From Methanothrix sp. (lineage in GTDB: Archaea; Halobacteriota; Methanosarcinia; Methanotrichales; Methanotrichaceae), in contig JAJRAT010000037.1 of the NCBI GenBank assembly GCA_028682845.1, forward strand, positions 1-6,205: 6,205 bases of DNA, given 5' to 3'. A program made the translations under genes and the position numbers. Below, piece after piece: positions 1 through 3,839 of this stretch. Numbering within the stretch: the first letter of the stretch is position 1; each line of letters begins with the position of its first letter. The notes beneath the pieces were generated by a model. The model was not told where the DNA came from. It did not search any database and saw nothing but the letters and a program-made list of their open reading frames with translations.

Positions 1-121
1 AATCCCGCACCCCGAAGGCCGCCAGATCGAAGAGCCTCTCTTCGTCGATGACGAGGCCCGCTACGAACATGGAGCCGACCACAGGGCCTTTTCCCGCTTC
101 GTCTGCGCCCATGAGGAGCAT
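1..121 (-). CDS. rnhB: Ribonuclease HII, N-terminal part (cut by window edge)
   Basis: This is the first 40 codons of a type 2 RNase H, which cleaves the RNA strand of RNA-DNA hybrids and removes ribonucleotides and primers from DNA. The translation opens MLLMGADEAGKGPVVGSMFV, matching the family's first catalytic block (G-x-D-E-A-G-[RK]-G-P-V-x-G). The metal-binding D7 and E8 are present. The remaining catalytic acidic residues lie beyond the left edge. The family often has R in the G-R-G position; here it is K11. The ATG ending at 121 is chosen because it puts the DEAG block at the usual distance from the N-terminus; an in-frame ATG three codons later is possible. No Shine-Dalgarno is seen, and a TATA-like element about 26 bp upstream suggests a nearly leaderless mRNA. 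Family assignment is firm. Confidence 0.9.
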   Translation of the reverse strand, partial: MLLMGADEAGKGPVVGSMFVAGLVIDEERLFDLAAFGVRD

Positions 122-143
122 GCATCTTAATTTGGCCTGCTTG

Positions 144-151
144 TTAATTAA
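144..151 (-). promoter_or_regulatory. Putative TATA box for rnhB
   Basis: TTAATTAA lies about 26 bp upstream of the rnhB ATG on the minus strand. At archaeal spacing, transcription would start at or next to the ATG, which agrees with the absence of a ribosome binding site. The element is a perfect palindrome, so it gives no direction by itself. Confidence 0.35.
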
Positions 152-219
152 GTGATCGCAATCAAGCAAATCGAAATCAGATAAGCGAAATTAGGCAATT
201 GAATAATCGAATAAAGTCC

Positions 220-288
220 TTGGGAAAAATGAAAAAAGGAAAAAGAAAGAGCAAGCGGGCCAAGGCGCGCTCCCGGCTTCGGCCCGGC
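220..288 (-). terminator. T-rich terminator after the repeat-bearing secreted protein
   Basis: Read on the minus strand, the 3' flank of the gene at 368-1072 contains a short GC-rich hairpin (273-288, 3+2 bp around a C-C mismatch) and then a long pyrimidine tract with runs of T (220-250). Oligo-T tracts are the usual archaeal termination signal. The T-tract is the stronger part of the evidence. Confidence 0.5.
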
Positions 289-367
289 CTGATCTCGCGG
301 CAAAAATCCGTTAGCCTCTTGAATCAGGATCTTGCCCCCCCCTGGAATCGGATTTATCGTTCCCGCT

Positions 368-1072
368 TCAGATGGAAAGCCTGATGTCATTTACGGTTAT
401 GGTGTTGAAGGGATATTGGGTATCCAGATAAATGACGTCGCCACCATCGTAAACCGCCCATCCGCCGTTGTTGACGTTGCCGAAGAAGTTGTAAAATCCG
501 AAGACGCCGGGAAGTGTGGTCGTCGGCTTGCCGCTATCCGGATCTGCGTCGCTGACTCTTGTGGCTGGCTCATAGCCGACCAGGGGCGAAACCCCCGGGT
601 ATCCAGTGATTCTAATGTCTCCTGCACTCACTTCTCCCGGGCTGAAATCAAGGTAAACGGGATCGTTGATGCTGTAGGATTTGTCGCCGTCCATGTCGAA
701 GTATCGAAGCTCAGCCGCCGGATATCTGTAGGTTCCGAATCTTACGAGTATTTTATCATGGTCGGGATCGGCGGCCTGTACCTGAGTCCCCGCGGCAAGG
801 GTATCGAAGGACGTTATCCTCACATCGTTCTCGCTCACGGTGCCGTCGGACGGATTGATATTGAGATAAACCGGATCACCCGGCTCGAAGACTCCGTTGT
901 TGCTCAAATCGATGAACGCGAACTCCGGTCCGGCATAGAAGGGACTGAGCGCCTCGGCTTCATCCGGATCGGTTGGCATTACCTTTGATCCATATCCTAG
1001 AGCCGAGGCCGCGGTTGAGAGAAAAAGGAAGGCCATCAGGACCAGGATCGGTTTGAAAATCCATTGGGACAT
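368..1072 (-). CDS. Secreted protein with three dockerin/EF-hand-like repeats
   Basis: A 234-aa exported protein of unknown function. Residues 4-24 form a signal peptide (hydrophobic core ILVLMAFLFL, likely cleavage after A24 in AASA). The mature part has three copies of a motif of about 35 residues, at roughly 52-87, 123-156 and 193-233: an acidic loop, then DPVYL (DVIYL in copy 3), then S/V-x-x-D-[IV]-R-[IL]-[TS]. Copy 2 has a textbook calcium loop, D126-x-D128-x-D130-x-S132-x5-D137; copy 1 has D55, S57, N59 and D66; copy 3 is degenerate. This resembles dockerin-type calcium modules, so extracellular calcium binding or cell-surface assembly is inferred. The start at 1072 is preferred over the ATG at 1087 because a GGGGGT ribosome site lies between them, 8 nt before this ATG, and the predicted transcript start leaves almost no leader for the upstream one. 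No enzyme motif is seen. Confidence 0.8.
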   Translation of the reverse strand: MSQWIFKPILVLMAFLFLSTAASALGYGSKVMPTDPDEAEALSPFYAGPEFAFIDLSNNGVFEPGDPVYLNINPSDGTVSENDVRITSFDTLAAGTQVQAADPDHDKILVRFGTYRYPAAELRYFDMDGDKSYSINDPVYLDFSPGEVSAGDIRITGYPGVSPLVGYEPATRVSDADPDSGKPTTTLPGVFGFYNFFGNVNNGGWAVYDGGDVIYLDTQYPFNTITVNDIRLSI

Positions 1073-1111
1073 TTTATTAACCCCCATTACTTTATCGTTA
1101 TCTGCTCGAAG

Positions 1112-1124
1112 TAATTTAACTTTT
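1112..1124 (-). promoter_or_regulatory. Putative BRE/TATA promoter for the repeat-bearing secreted protein
   Basis: On the minus strand GGAAAAG is followed by TTAAATTA, a purine-rich BRE-like stretch next to an A/T-rich TATA-like octamer. A start about 26 bp downstream falls near 1090, just before the first ATG (1087). That gives an 18-nt leader to the ATG at 1072, carrying the GGGGGT ribosome site. Confidence 0.4.
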
Positions 1125-1223
1125 CCATAATGCGCAAGAGTGTATCACAAATAGCCGAACTTATCATCGTCAAATGCCTGAAATATAATCGTGTAGAATC
1201 AAAAATCATGCTTTTGTACGCAA

Positions 1224-1233
1224 GCCTTATAAG
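1224..1233 (+). promoter_or_regulatory. TATA box of the initiator tRNA gene
   Basis: GCCTTATAAG is centred about 38 bp before the mature tRNA 5' end. A start about 25 bp downstream would give a leader of roughly 10-12 nt for RNase P to remove. A second A/T patch, GTATAT near 1252, is too close to the tRNA to serve. Confidence 0.5.
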
Positions 1234-1266
1234 CAAGTATCATCTGATTGAGTATATCCCAAGTGC

Positions 1267-1341
1267 AGCGGGGTAGGGTAGTCAGGATATCCCGACGGGC
1301 TCATAACCCGTAGATCAGTAGTTCAAATCTACTCCCCGCTA
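1267..1341 (+). tRNA. Initiator tRNA-Met (anticodon CAT)
   Basis: A full cloverleaf is seen. Acceptor AGCGGGG (1267-1273) pairs with CCCCGCT (1334-1340), with discriminator A1341. The D-stem is GGG/CCC with G1285-G1286 in the loop. The anticodon stem is ACGGG/CCCGT around loop CTCATAA, with anticodon CAT at 1302-1304. The variable loop has 5 nt, and the T-arm is AGTAG-TTCAAAT-CTACT. Three G-C pairs at the base of the anticodon stem and the A1:U72 acceptor pair are the hallmarks of archaeal/eukaryotic initiator tRNA rather than elongator tRNA-Met. CCA is not encoded, so it must be added by the CCA enzyme. No intron is present. It delivers the first methionine with aIF2. Confidence 0.97.
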
Positions 1342-1357
1342 TAATTTAACCAATAGT

Positions 1358-1368
1358 CTTTTGTTTTA
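1358..1368 (+). terminator. Oligo-T end of the tRNA transcription unit
   Basis: CTTTTGTTTTA begins 17 bp after the tRNA and has two runs of four T, the usual archaeal signal after a tRNA gene. Confidence 0.55.
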
Positions 1369-1537
1369 TCACTCATCTGAAAACAGCAGCATCTGCCATG
1401 AATAAAGCTTTCTCAGGTCTGCAAAACCAAATTGTGAAGAGCAATTAAGAGATGCACAACAAACCACTTCAGCGCCTGCCCTTTGCTCAGCGTCGCGCAT
1501 AAGCTCCGATCTCGCGACCCGATCAATGGGGGGGTGA

Positions 1538-1630
1538 ATGGTTTTTAAGGACCTTCCCGCGAAGCCATTCTCCGCAAGGCGATTTCTCGCGAAGCTATCT
1601 CCCGTGAAGCTACTATTTGCGGAGAAATAA
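1538..1630 (+). CDS. Possible 30-aa basic micro-ORF built on a 15-bp repeat
   Basis: An ATG directly after GGGGGGGTGA opens 30 codons (begins MVFKDLPAKPFSARRF, ends LLFAEK) and stops with TAA. The middle comes from four tandem 15-bp units, so it shows a five-residue periodicity with a basic residue at the same place in each unit (PAKPF, SARRF, LAKLS, PVKLL). Seven of 30 residues are K or R, against two acidic residues. The ribosome-site-like run is strong in composition but very close to the ATG, and no good TATA box is seen before it. It may be translated, or may simply be a DNA repeat that happens to stay open. No family is recognised. Confidence 0.25.
   Translation: MVFKDLPAKPFSARRFLAKLSPVKLLFAEK
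1554..1613 (+). repeat. Four degenerate 15-bp tandem repeats
   Basis: Units at 1554-1568, 1569-1583, 1584-1598 and 1599-1613 follow roughly T-T/C-C/T-C/T-C-G-C-G-A-A-G-C-Y-A-T. Units 1 and 3 differ at only two positions. The period is exactly 15 with no indel, hence a multiple of three. Each unit contains CGCGAAGC or a close variant. Confidence 0.7.
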
Positions 1631-1705
1631 TGGATTCATGGTTTCATGGTCTCCGAGGCTTGCCATAGAACTTATTCAATAATATTCTATCCGTATATTA
1701 TTGTT

Positions 1706-1718
1706 CGAAATATTTAAA
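1706..1718 (+). promoter_or_regulatory. BRE/TATA promoter of the sequon-rich secreted peptide
   Basis: CGAAA followed by TATTTAAA matches the archaeal BRE plus TATA layout. Transcription would start near 1738-1742, about 20 bp before the ATG at 1760, giving a short leader that holds the ribosome site. Confidence 0.55.
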
Positions 1719-1733
1719 TCCGACAAACCGGAT

Positions 1734-1749
1734 CTCTTTTCAAAAAGAG
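1734..1749 (+). promoter_or_regulatory. Leader inverted repeat overlapping the ribosome site
   Basis: CTCTTT and AAAGAG are perfect complements around TCAA, and AAAGAG overlaps the AGAGG ribosome site at 1746-1750. If the transcript starts upstream of 1734 the hairpin could mask the site; if it starts near 1740 as the TATA box suggests, the left arm would be lost. Regulatory meaning is inference. Confidence 0.3.
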
Positions 1750-1759
1750 GCAAGAAATC

Positions 1760-2056
1760 ATGAAGTTAAACATAAAAGTAGGATCAGTTCTCTTGTTTAT
1801 GTGCCTTGCTCTCTCTTTCGGCATAGTCTATGCAGAGAGTGCGGCAACTGAGGATGCCAACGCAACCCTGTCCAATAATACTACCAACGAATCGGTCGGC
1901 ATCCCCGAAAACAACACCAATGCAACCCTGCCGGGGAATGCAACAAATCCCTTTGCCAAAACAAAAGGAGTAATCGCAGGCGAGGCCCATAATATCGAAT
2001 TGTGGAAAGACTCTTCCACGGGAACGGGCGGAGGAATAAAGGGCTCCAATCATTAA
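1760..2056 (+). CDS. Small secreted Asn/Thr-rich peptide, predicted N-glycosylated
   Basis: A 98-aa exported protein not assigned to a named family. Residues 1-25 are a signal peptide (basic MKLNIK, core VLLFMCLALSFGIV, cleavage likely after YA at 25). The mature part is low complexity, with seven N-x-S/T sequons at N34, N39, N40, N43, N51, N54 and N60, two NATLxxN stretches in an imperfect internal repeat, and a Gly-rich tail (GTGGGIKGSNH). This suggests a heavily glycosylated surface or secreted peptide. The ATG at 1760 is supported by AGAGG 9 nt upstream and a TATA box at archaeal spacing. It stands alone, with a T-rich end directly downstream. No catalytic or metal-binding motif is seen; function unknown. 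Confidence 0.75.
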   Translation: MKLNIKVGSVLLFMCLALSFGIVYAESAATEDANATLSNNTTNESVGIPENNTNATLPGNATNPFAKTKGVIAGEAHNIELWKDSSTGTGGGIKGSNH

Positions 2057-2059
2057 CAC

Positions 2060-2097
2060 AATTTATTTAATTTTTATGCTTCATCTCTTGATTTTTT
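2060..2097 (+). terminator. T-rich terminator after the secreted peptide
   Basis: Two T-rich tracts, ATTTATTTAATTTTTA at 2061-2076 and TTTTTT at 2092-2097, follow the stop codon at once. They fit archaeal oligo-T termination without a stem. Confidence 0.5.
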
Positions 2098-2100
2098 GCC

Positions 2101-2343
2101 TTGAGCATCGCGAAATTATCCGCACCAAAAAGTCCCGATTTTGCTTTCGGCTCTGTCATGACCGCGCATAGCCGGAACGAAAAGGCTGAGATTCGCTTTG
2201 ACGAGTTCATGCTGAGTGAACCAAGAAAAGGCATTCGCGCTTAGGTGTCGGGCGAGTCGGGCGAGGGCATTGTGAGCGCTGAAATAGCGCCGGATATATC
2301 CTGCGAGAAGCTGCCAAGTGCTTCGCGGGCGGGTCATGGGTGA
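2101..2343 (+). pseudogene. Coding-like remnant interrupted by an in-frame TAG
   Basis: One plus frame stays open from 2101 to a TAG at 2242-2244, then again to TGA at 2341-2343. The first half, from ATG 2158, reads MTAHSRNEKAEIRFDEFMLS and continues EPRKGIRA, with a protein-like mix of charged and aromatic residues. The second half is less convincing (Gly/Ser/Glu-rich). No ribosome site is seen at TTG 2101 or ATG 2158. A decayed gene fragment is one reading; a non-coding repeat that is open by chance is another, and a minus frame of 73 codons covers the same stretch. TAG is read as pyrrolysine in some methanogens, but nothing else here supports that. Confidence 0.2.
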
Positions 2344-2362
2344 GTGCTACTGAAAATTCTTG

Positions 2363-2392
2363 CTAAAATCGATCGCATAGGATCGATTTTGG
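2363..2392. repeat. 12-bp inverted repeat with 6-nt loop
   Basis: CTAAAATCGATC (2363-2374) pairs with GATCGATTTTGG (2381-2392) around GCATAG: ten Watson-Crick pairs, one T-G wobble and one closing C-G. No T-run follows on the plus strand, so it is not a plain terminator. It could be an RNA hairpin or a protein binding site. Confidence 0.6.
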
Positions 2393-2504
2393 AGCCAAGC
2401 ATCAATTACCTCACTTGTTAACGATTTTCTGTAGCTCACGTACGCGACCCGCGGGGGGAAGGTTTGCCATAAGCGGCGCTTGGGATGCCGGGGGGTGAGG
2501 GGAA

Positions 2505-2569
2505 GCGATCAAAATGACACCCAAGTACAAATAGGCCGCAAATTGAGGTCGCTCTTATTTTTTGATCGC
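2505..2569. repeat. Perfect 10-bp inverted repeat, 45-bp spacer
   Basis: GCGATCAAAA (2505-2514) and TTTTGATCGC (2560-2569) are perfect complements. The right arm is part of a six-T run (2558-2563). As RNA this would close a 45-nt internal domain. It may bound a small structured RNA or act as a transcription end. Confidence 0.45.
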
Positions 2570-2621
2570 AGGTCCTAAAGCTTCAAATATTGGCACGCGG
2601 TAACAGCTGCCAGGCTGGAGC

Positions 2622-2677
2622 GGTGGGGTTTATCCCCATCCATCTGAATGAGTGGACACAAAAGCAATTTTGTGCCC
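2622..2677 (+). other. Two compact hairpins, possible structured RNA
   Basis: GGTGGGG (2622-2628) pairs with CCCCATC (2634-2640), including one G-T wobble, around TTTAT. Just downstream, CACAAAA (2657-2663) pairs with TTTTGTG (2668-2674) around the GNRA-type tetraloop GCAA, and GG/CC pairs extend it past one A-C mismatch. Two tidy stem-loops 13 nt apart, one with a GNRA loop, suggest a structured transcript rather than the 71-codon frame also open here. No known RNA family is recognised. Confidence 0.3.
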
Positions 2678-2798
2678 GAGGGAGACCAAACATGCTCAAG
2701 TGCCGCGAAGAATGGAGTGCCGCCAGGGCAGCAGCCGCTGGAATCGAGCGGGTGCGAAGGAGGTGGCGACCCAATATTCGACGGATTTGTGGTGCTTT

Positions 2799-2809
2799 GA
2801 AATAAAATA
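2799..2809 (+). promoter_or_regulatory. Putative promoter of the paired micro-ORFs
   Basis: GAAATAAAATA is A/T-rich with a BRE-like purine start. It places a transcript start near 2830, about 18 nt before the ATG at 2848. The start would fall inside or next to AGGTGG (2828-2833), so that element may or may not be in the mRNA. Confidence 0.35.
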
Positions 2810-2847
2810 GGCCAATCCTTTTTAGTAAGGTGGCCATAATTAGCGAT

Positions 2848-2934
2848 ATGGCTGAAAAAAATATAGCCAAAGGCAAGAGCAAAAAAGCGATGACCAAAAA
2901 AGCTAGGCTAGAAAAAAAGAAAGTGAAATCATGA
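2848..2934 (+). CDS. Lysine-rich 28-aa micro-ORF, first of an overlapping pair
   Basis: The peptide begins MAEKNIAKGKSKKAMTKK and ends KVKS. Eleven of 28 residues are lysine plus one arginine, against two glutamates, and there is no hydrophobic segment, so a nucleic-acid- or ribosome-associated peptide is a fair guess. AGGTGG at 2828-2833 is a good archaeal ribosome site but sits 14 nt before the ATG, farther than usual. An in-frame GTG at 2830 would add six residues but would use that same sequence. The TGA overlaps the next ATG (ATGA), the arrangement typical of translational coupling. A-rich sequence can give such a frame by chance; the overlap, promoter and downstream T-run argue that the pair is real. 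No family is recognised. Confidence 0.45.
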   Translation: MAEKNIAKGKSKKAMTKKARLEKKKVKS

Positions 2935-3041
2935 GTGAAGCTAGAGACCGAAAAATGAAGCGTAAGCGCAAACTCGAAGAAGAGAAAGCCATTAAAGTCA
3001 TGAGAGCTTGTAGATTCAGGCGGTATGATGAGAATCGGTGA
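2931..3041 (+). CDS. Arg/Lys-rich 36-aa micro-ORF, second of the overlapping pair
   Basis: It starts in the ATGA overlap with the previous frame and begins MSEARDRKMKRKRKLEEEKA, ending CRFRRYDENR. Fifteen of 36 residues are K or R, with a basic block KRKRK, an acidic EEE and a helix-compatible middle, and one cysteine (C27). The size and charge recall tiny ribosomal proteins such as eL41, but the sequence does not match that family as I know it. Translation probably depends on ribosomes finishing the upstream frame; AAGTGAAA just before the ATG is only a weak ribosome site. The stop codon runs straight into a T-rich terminator, which supports 2848-3041 as one short transcription unit. Confidence 0.45.
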   Translation: MSEARDRKMKRKRKLEEEKAIKVMRACRFRRYDENR

Positions 3042-3061
3042 GCATTTCTTTTTTTATGCTC
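3040..3061 (+). terminator. Stem plus T7 terminator of the micro-ORF pair
   Basis: GAGCAT (3040-3045) and ATGCTC (3056-3061) are perfect complements flanking a T-rich centre with seven T in a row (3049-3055). It starts within the stop codon of the second micro-ORF. The T-run itself is the archaeal signal. Confidence 0.6.
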
Positions 3062-3073
3062 CTAATGTAACAT

Positions 3074-3110
3074 GGCATTCTGAATGATTCTTGCGAAATG
3101 CCAAAGAATC
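3074..3110 (+). repeat. Interlocked inverted repeats (two competing hairpins)
   Basis: GGCATT (3074-3079) pairs with AATGCC (3097-3102), and GATTCTT (3086-3092) pairs with AAGAATC (3104-3110). Each pair has one arm inside the loop of the other. As RNA they form either a pseudoknot or, more likely given the single nucleotide between the last two arms, two mutually exclusive hairpins. Confidence 0.5.
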
Positions 3111-3152
3111 AGTCTTGAAGGCATGACTCACAAAGAGCGGTCTTCAGAAAAG

Positions 3153-3160
3153 CTATAAAT
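3153..3160 (+). promoter_or_regulatory. Isolated TATA-like element
   Basis: CTATAAAT is a good archaeal TATA sequence. It sits only 8 bp before the ATG at 3168, so it would start transcription inside that small frame, near 3183. Its target could be a short RNA across the 17-bp duplication, or it may be fortuitous. Confidence 0.3.
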
Positions 3161-3223
3161 CCTGAGTATGAAGATCGTCATAGTAATTCTATTTTTAGGA
3201 CCACATCTCCTGTCGCGAAAGCG

Positions 3224-3257
3224 TCTGCAAGCAGTGTCATTCTGCAAGCAGTGTCAT
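3224..3257 (+). repeat. Perfect 17-bp tandem duplication
   Basis: TCTGCAAGCAGTGTCAT occurs twice with no gap (3224-3240 and 3241-3257). Each copy contains the small dyad CTGC-AA-GCAG. Exact identity suggests a recent slippage event or a paired binding site. Confidence 0.9.
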
Positions 3258-3332
3258 ATTTGAAAAGGACGGCAATGCTTCAGTTGGCAGAATTATGCAC
3301 ATTGCCCGGCCCGGGAGCGCGCAGAGGTCCGA

Positions 3333-3554
3333 TCAAGGAAGAGTTAAAACTGCGCGGATGCTCTCGGCATTTTCAAGACCGCTCTTAATCATTGATTGGA
3401 TATAAGCCGTGGCCGCCAATGTCAAGATTAAAAGAGCCAGAATCGCCAGGAGATCATCTGCTCTTAACCCCCAGTTCATCAGGTTTCTTTTCCGGACCGG
3501 CGGAGCAAAATCATCCAGATTGTCTAAGAGATTCATCGAAGATTTAATCGACAT
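3333..3554 (-). CDS. Small single-pass membrane protein, 73 aa, unknown function
   Basis: The frame can be opened earlier (ATG at 3611), but the ATG ending at 3554 is preferred because TAGGAGG, a near-perfect ribosome site, lies 6 nt before it. The peptide has a polar N-terminal region (1-33) with an acidic patch (LDNLDDF) followed by basic PVRKR, one membrane helix at about 34-56 (DLLAILALLILTLAATAYIQ), and a short C-terminal tail with K57, two Glu and R67. By the positive-inside rule, the N-terminus is probably cytoplasmic. There is no signal cleavage site, cysteine or metal motif. It stands alone, about 300 bp beyond the 3' end of the PAN gene on the same strand but separated from it by a terminator and its own promoter region. 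No family is recognised. Confidence 0.65.
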   Translation of the reverse strand: MSIKSSMNLLDNLDDFAPPVRKRNLMNWGLRADDLLAILALLILTLAATAYIQSMIKSGLENAESIRAVLTLP

Positions 3555-3673
3555 ATTTTGCCTCCTACTCATCGGGAGATGGGATTGAACAATCGTATTC
3601 GTTGAGTTCATGCGCTCGTCTCAATCAACTTTTCAGGATTTCGCGGCTACTTTTGCCTGGAATGGACGGGTAT

Positions 3674-3695
3674 GCAACATATGCACAACTGTTGC
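3674..3695. promoter_or_regulatory. Dyad in the leader of the small membrane protein
   Basis: GCAACA and TGTTGC are perfect 6-bp arms around a 10-bp spacer, a size typical of dimeric helix-turn-helix operators. It lies downstream of the TATA-like element at 3724-3733 on the minus strand, so it could be an operator or a leader hairpin. Confidence 0.3.
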
Positions 3696-3723
3696 AGCTT
3701 GTGTGGATCATTTTGAAATTATA

Positions 3724-3733
3724 CTATATAATC
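3724..3733 (-). promoter_or_regulatory. TATA-like element before the small membrane protein
   Basis: GATTATATAG on the minus strand would start transcription near 3700, leaving a leader of about 145 nt before the ATG at 3554. The surrounding 80 bp are very A/T-rich, so the exact element is uncertain. Confidence 0.35.
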
Positions 3734-3795
3734 GTTAATAATTATAGTTTGTGGTTGGTTATAGCTTACATTATCTAAATTAAAATATCAAGATG

Positions 3796-3839
3796 AAAAA
3801 AGTCATGGACTTGGGACGTTAGGCCATCCCAAGCAAAAA
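3796..3839 (-). terminator. Hairpin and T-runs ending the PAN transcript
   Basis: On the minus strand, ten bases after the stop, T5 (3839-3835) is followed by the perfect 7-bp inverted repeat CTTGGGA/TCCCAAG (3833-3827 with 3816-3810, 10-nt loop), and then T6 at 3801-3796. The T-runs give the archaeal signal and the stem may protect the mRNA end. Confidence 0.6.

Larger units (their letters stand above)
1342..1759. other. 418-bp stretch without an established gene
   Basis: After the tRNA terminator there is no conserved gene on either strand up to 1759. The first half (about 1370-1530) shows nothing clear beyond very short ORFs. From 1531 come a G-run with a GGTGA ribosome-site-like end, a small ORF and a 15-bp tandem repeat (listed separately). 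The last 80 bp are A/T-rich and hold the promoter of the next gene. Confidence 0.6.
2057..2847. other. 790-bp stretch without an established gene
   Basis: No conserved protein or known RNA is recognised here. From left to right it holds the T-rich end of the preceding gene, a coding-like remnant (2101-2343), a 12-bp stem inverted repeat (2363-2392), a G-rich patch near 2455-2503, a widely spaced 10-bp inverted repeat (2505-2569), two compact hairpins (2622-2640 and 2654-2677), and a promoter just before the paired micro-ORFs. Open frames of 71-104 codons exist on both strands, but they lack ribosome sites and recognisable domains. The 104-codon minus frame owes its hydrophobic start to the lysine codons opposite it. 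Confidence 0.55.

Noticed and set aside
229..384. 51-codon basic plus frame (MKKGKRKSKRAKARSR...)
   Set aside because: Its Lys/Arg-rich start is the complement of the T-rich terminator of the minus-strand gene, its end overlaps that gene, and no promoter or good ribosome site is seen. It is kept in mind because tiny basic proteins do exist.
332..988. 218-codon plus frame opposite the repeat-bearing secreted protein
   Set aside because: The minus frame has a signal peptide and internal repeats; the plus frame has neither a domain nor a ribosome site.
1267..1341. Possible attachment site at the tRNA gene
   Set aside because: No repeat of the tRNA 3' end and no integrase were found within the window.
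1554..1613. CRISPR array from the short regular repeats
   Set aside because: Units are 15 bp, degenerate and directly adjacent with no spacers; no Cas gene is present.
2583..2897. 104-codon minus frame with a membrane-like start
   Set aside because: The hydrophobic start is the complement of the lysine codons in the micro-ORF; there is no ribosome site and no family.
3275..3388. 37-codon plus frame with AAAAGGA before the ATG
   Set aside because: It runs into the 3' end of the minus-strand membrane protein, has Gly/Pro/Arg-rich composition with no family, and its predicted promoter is uncertain.
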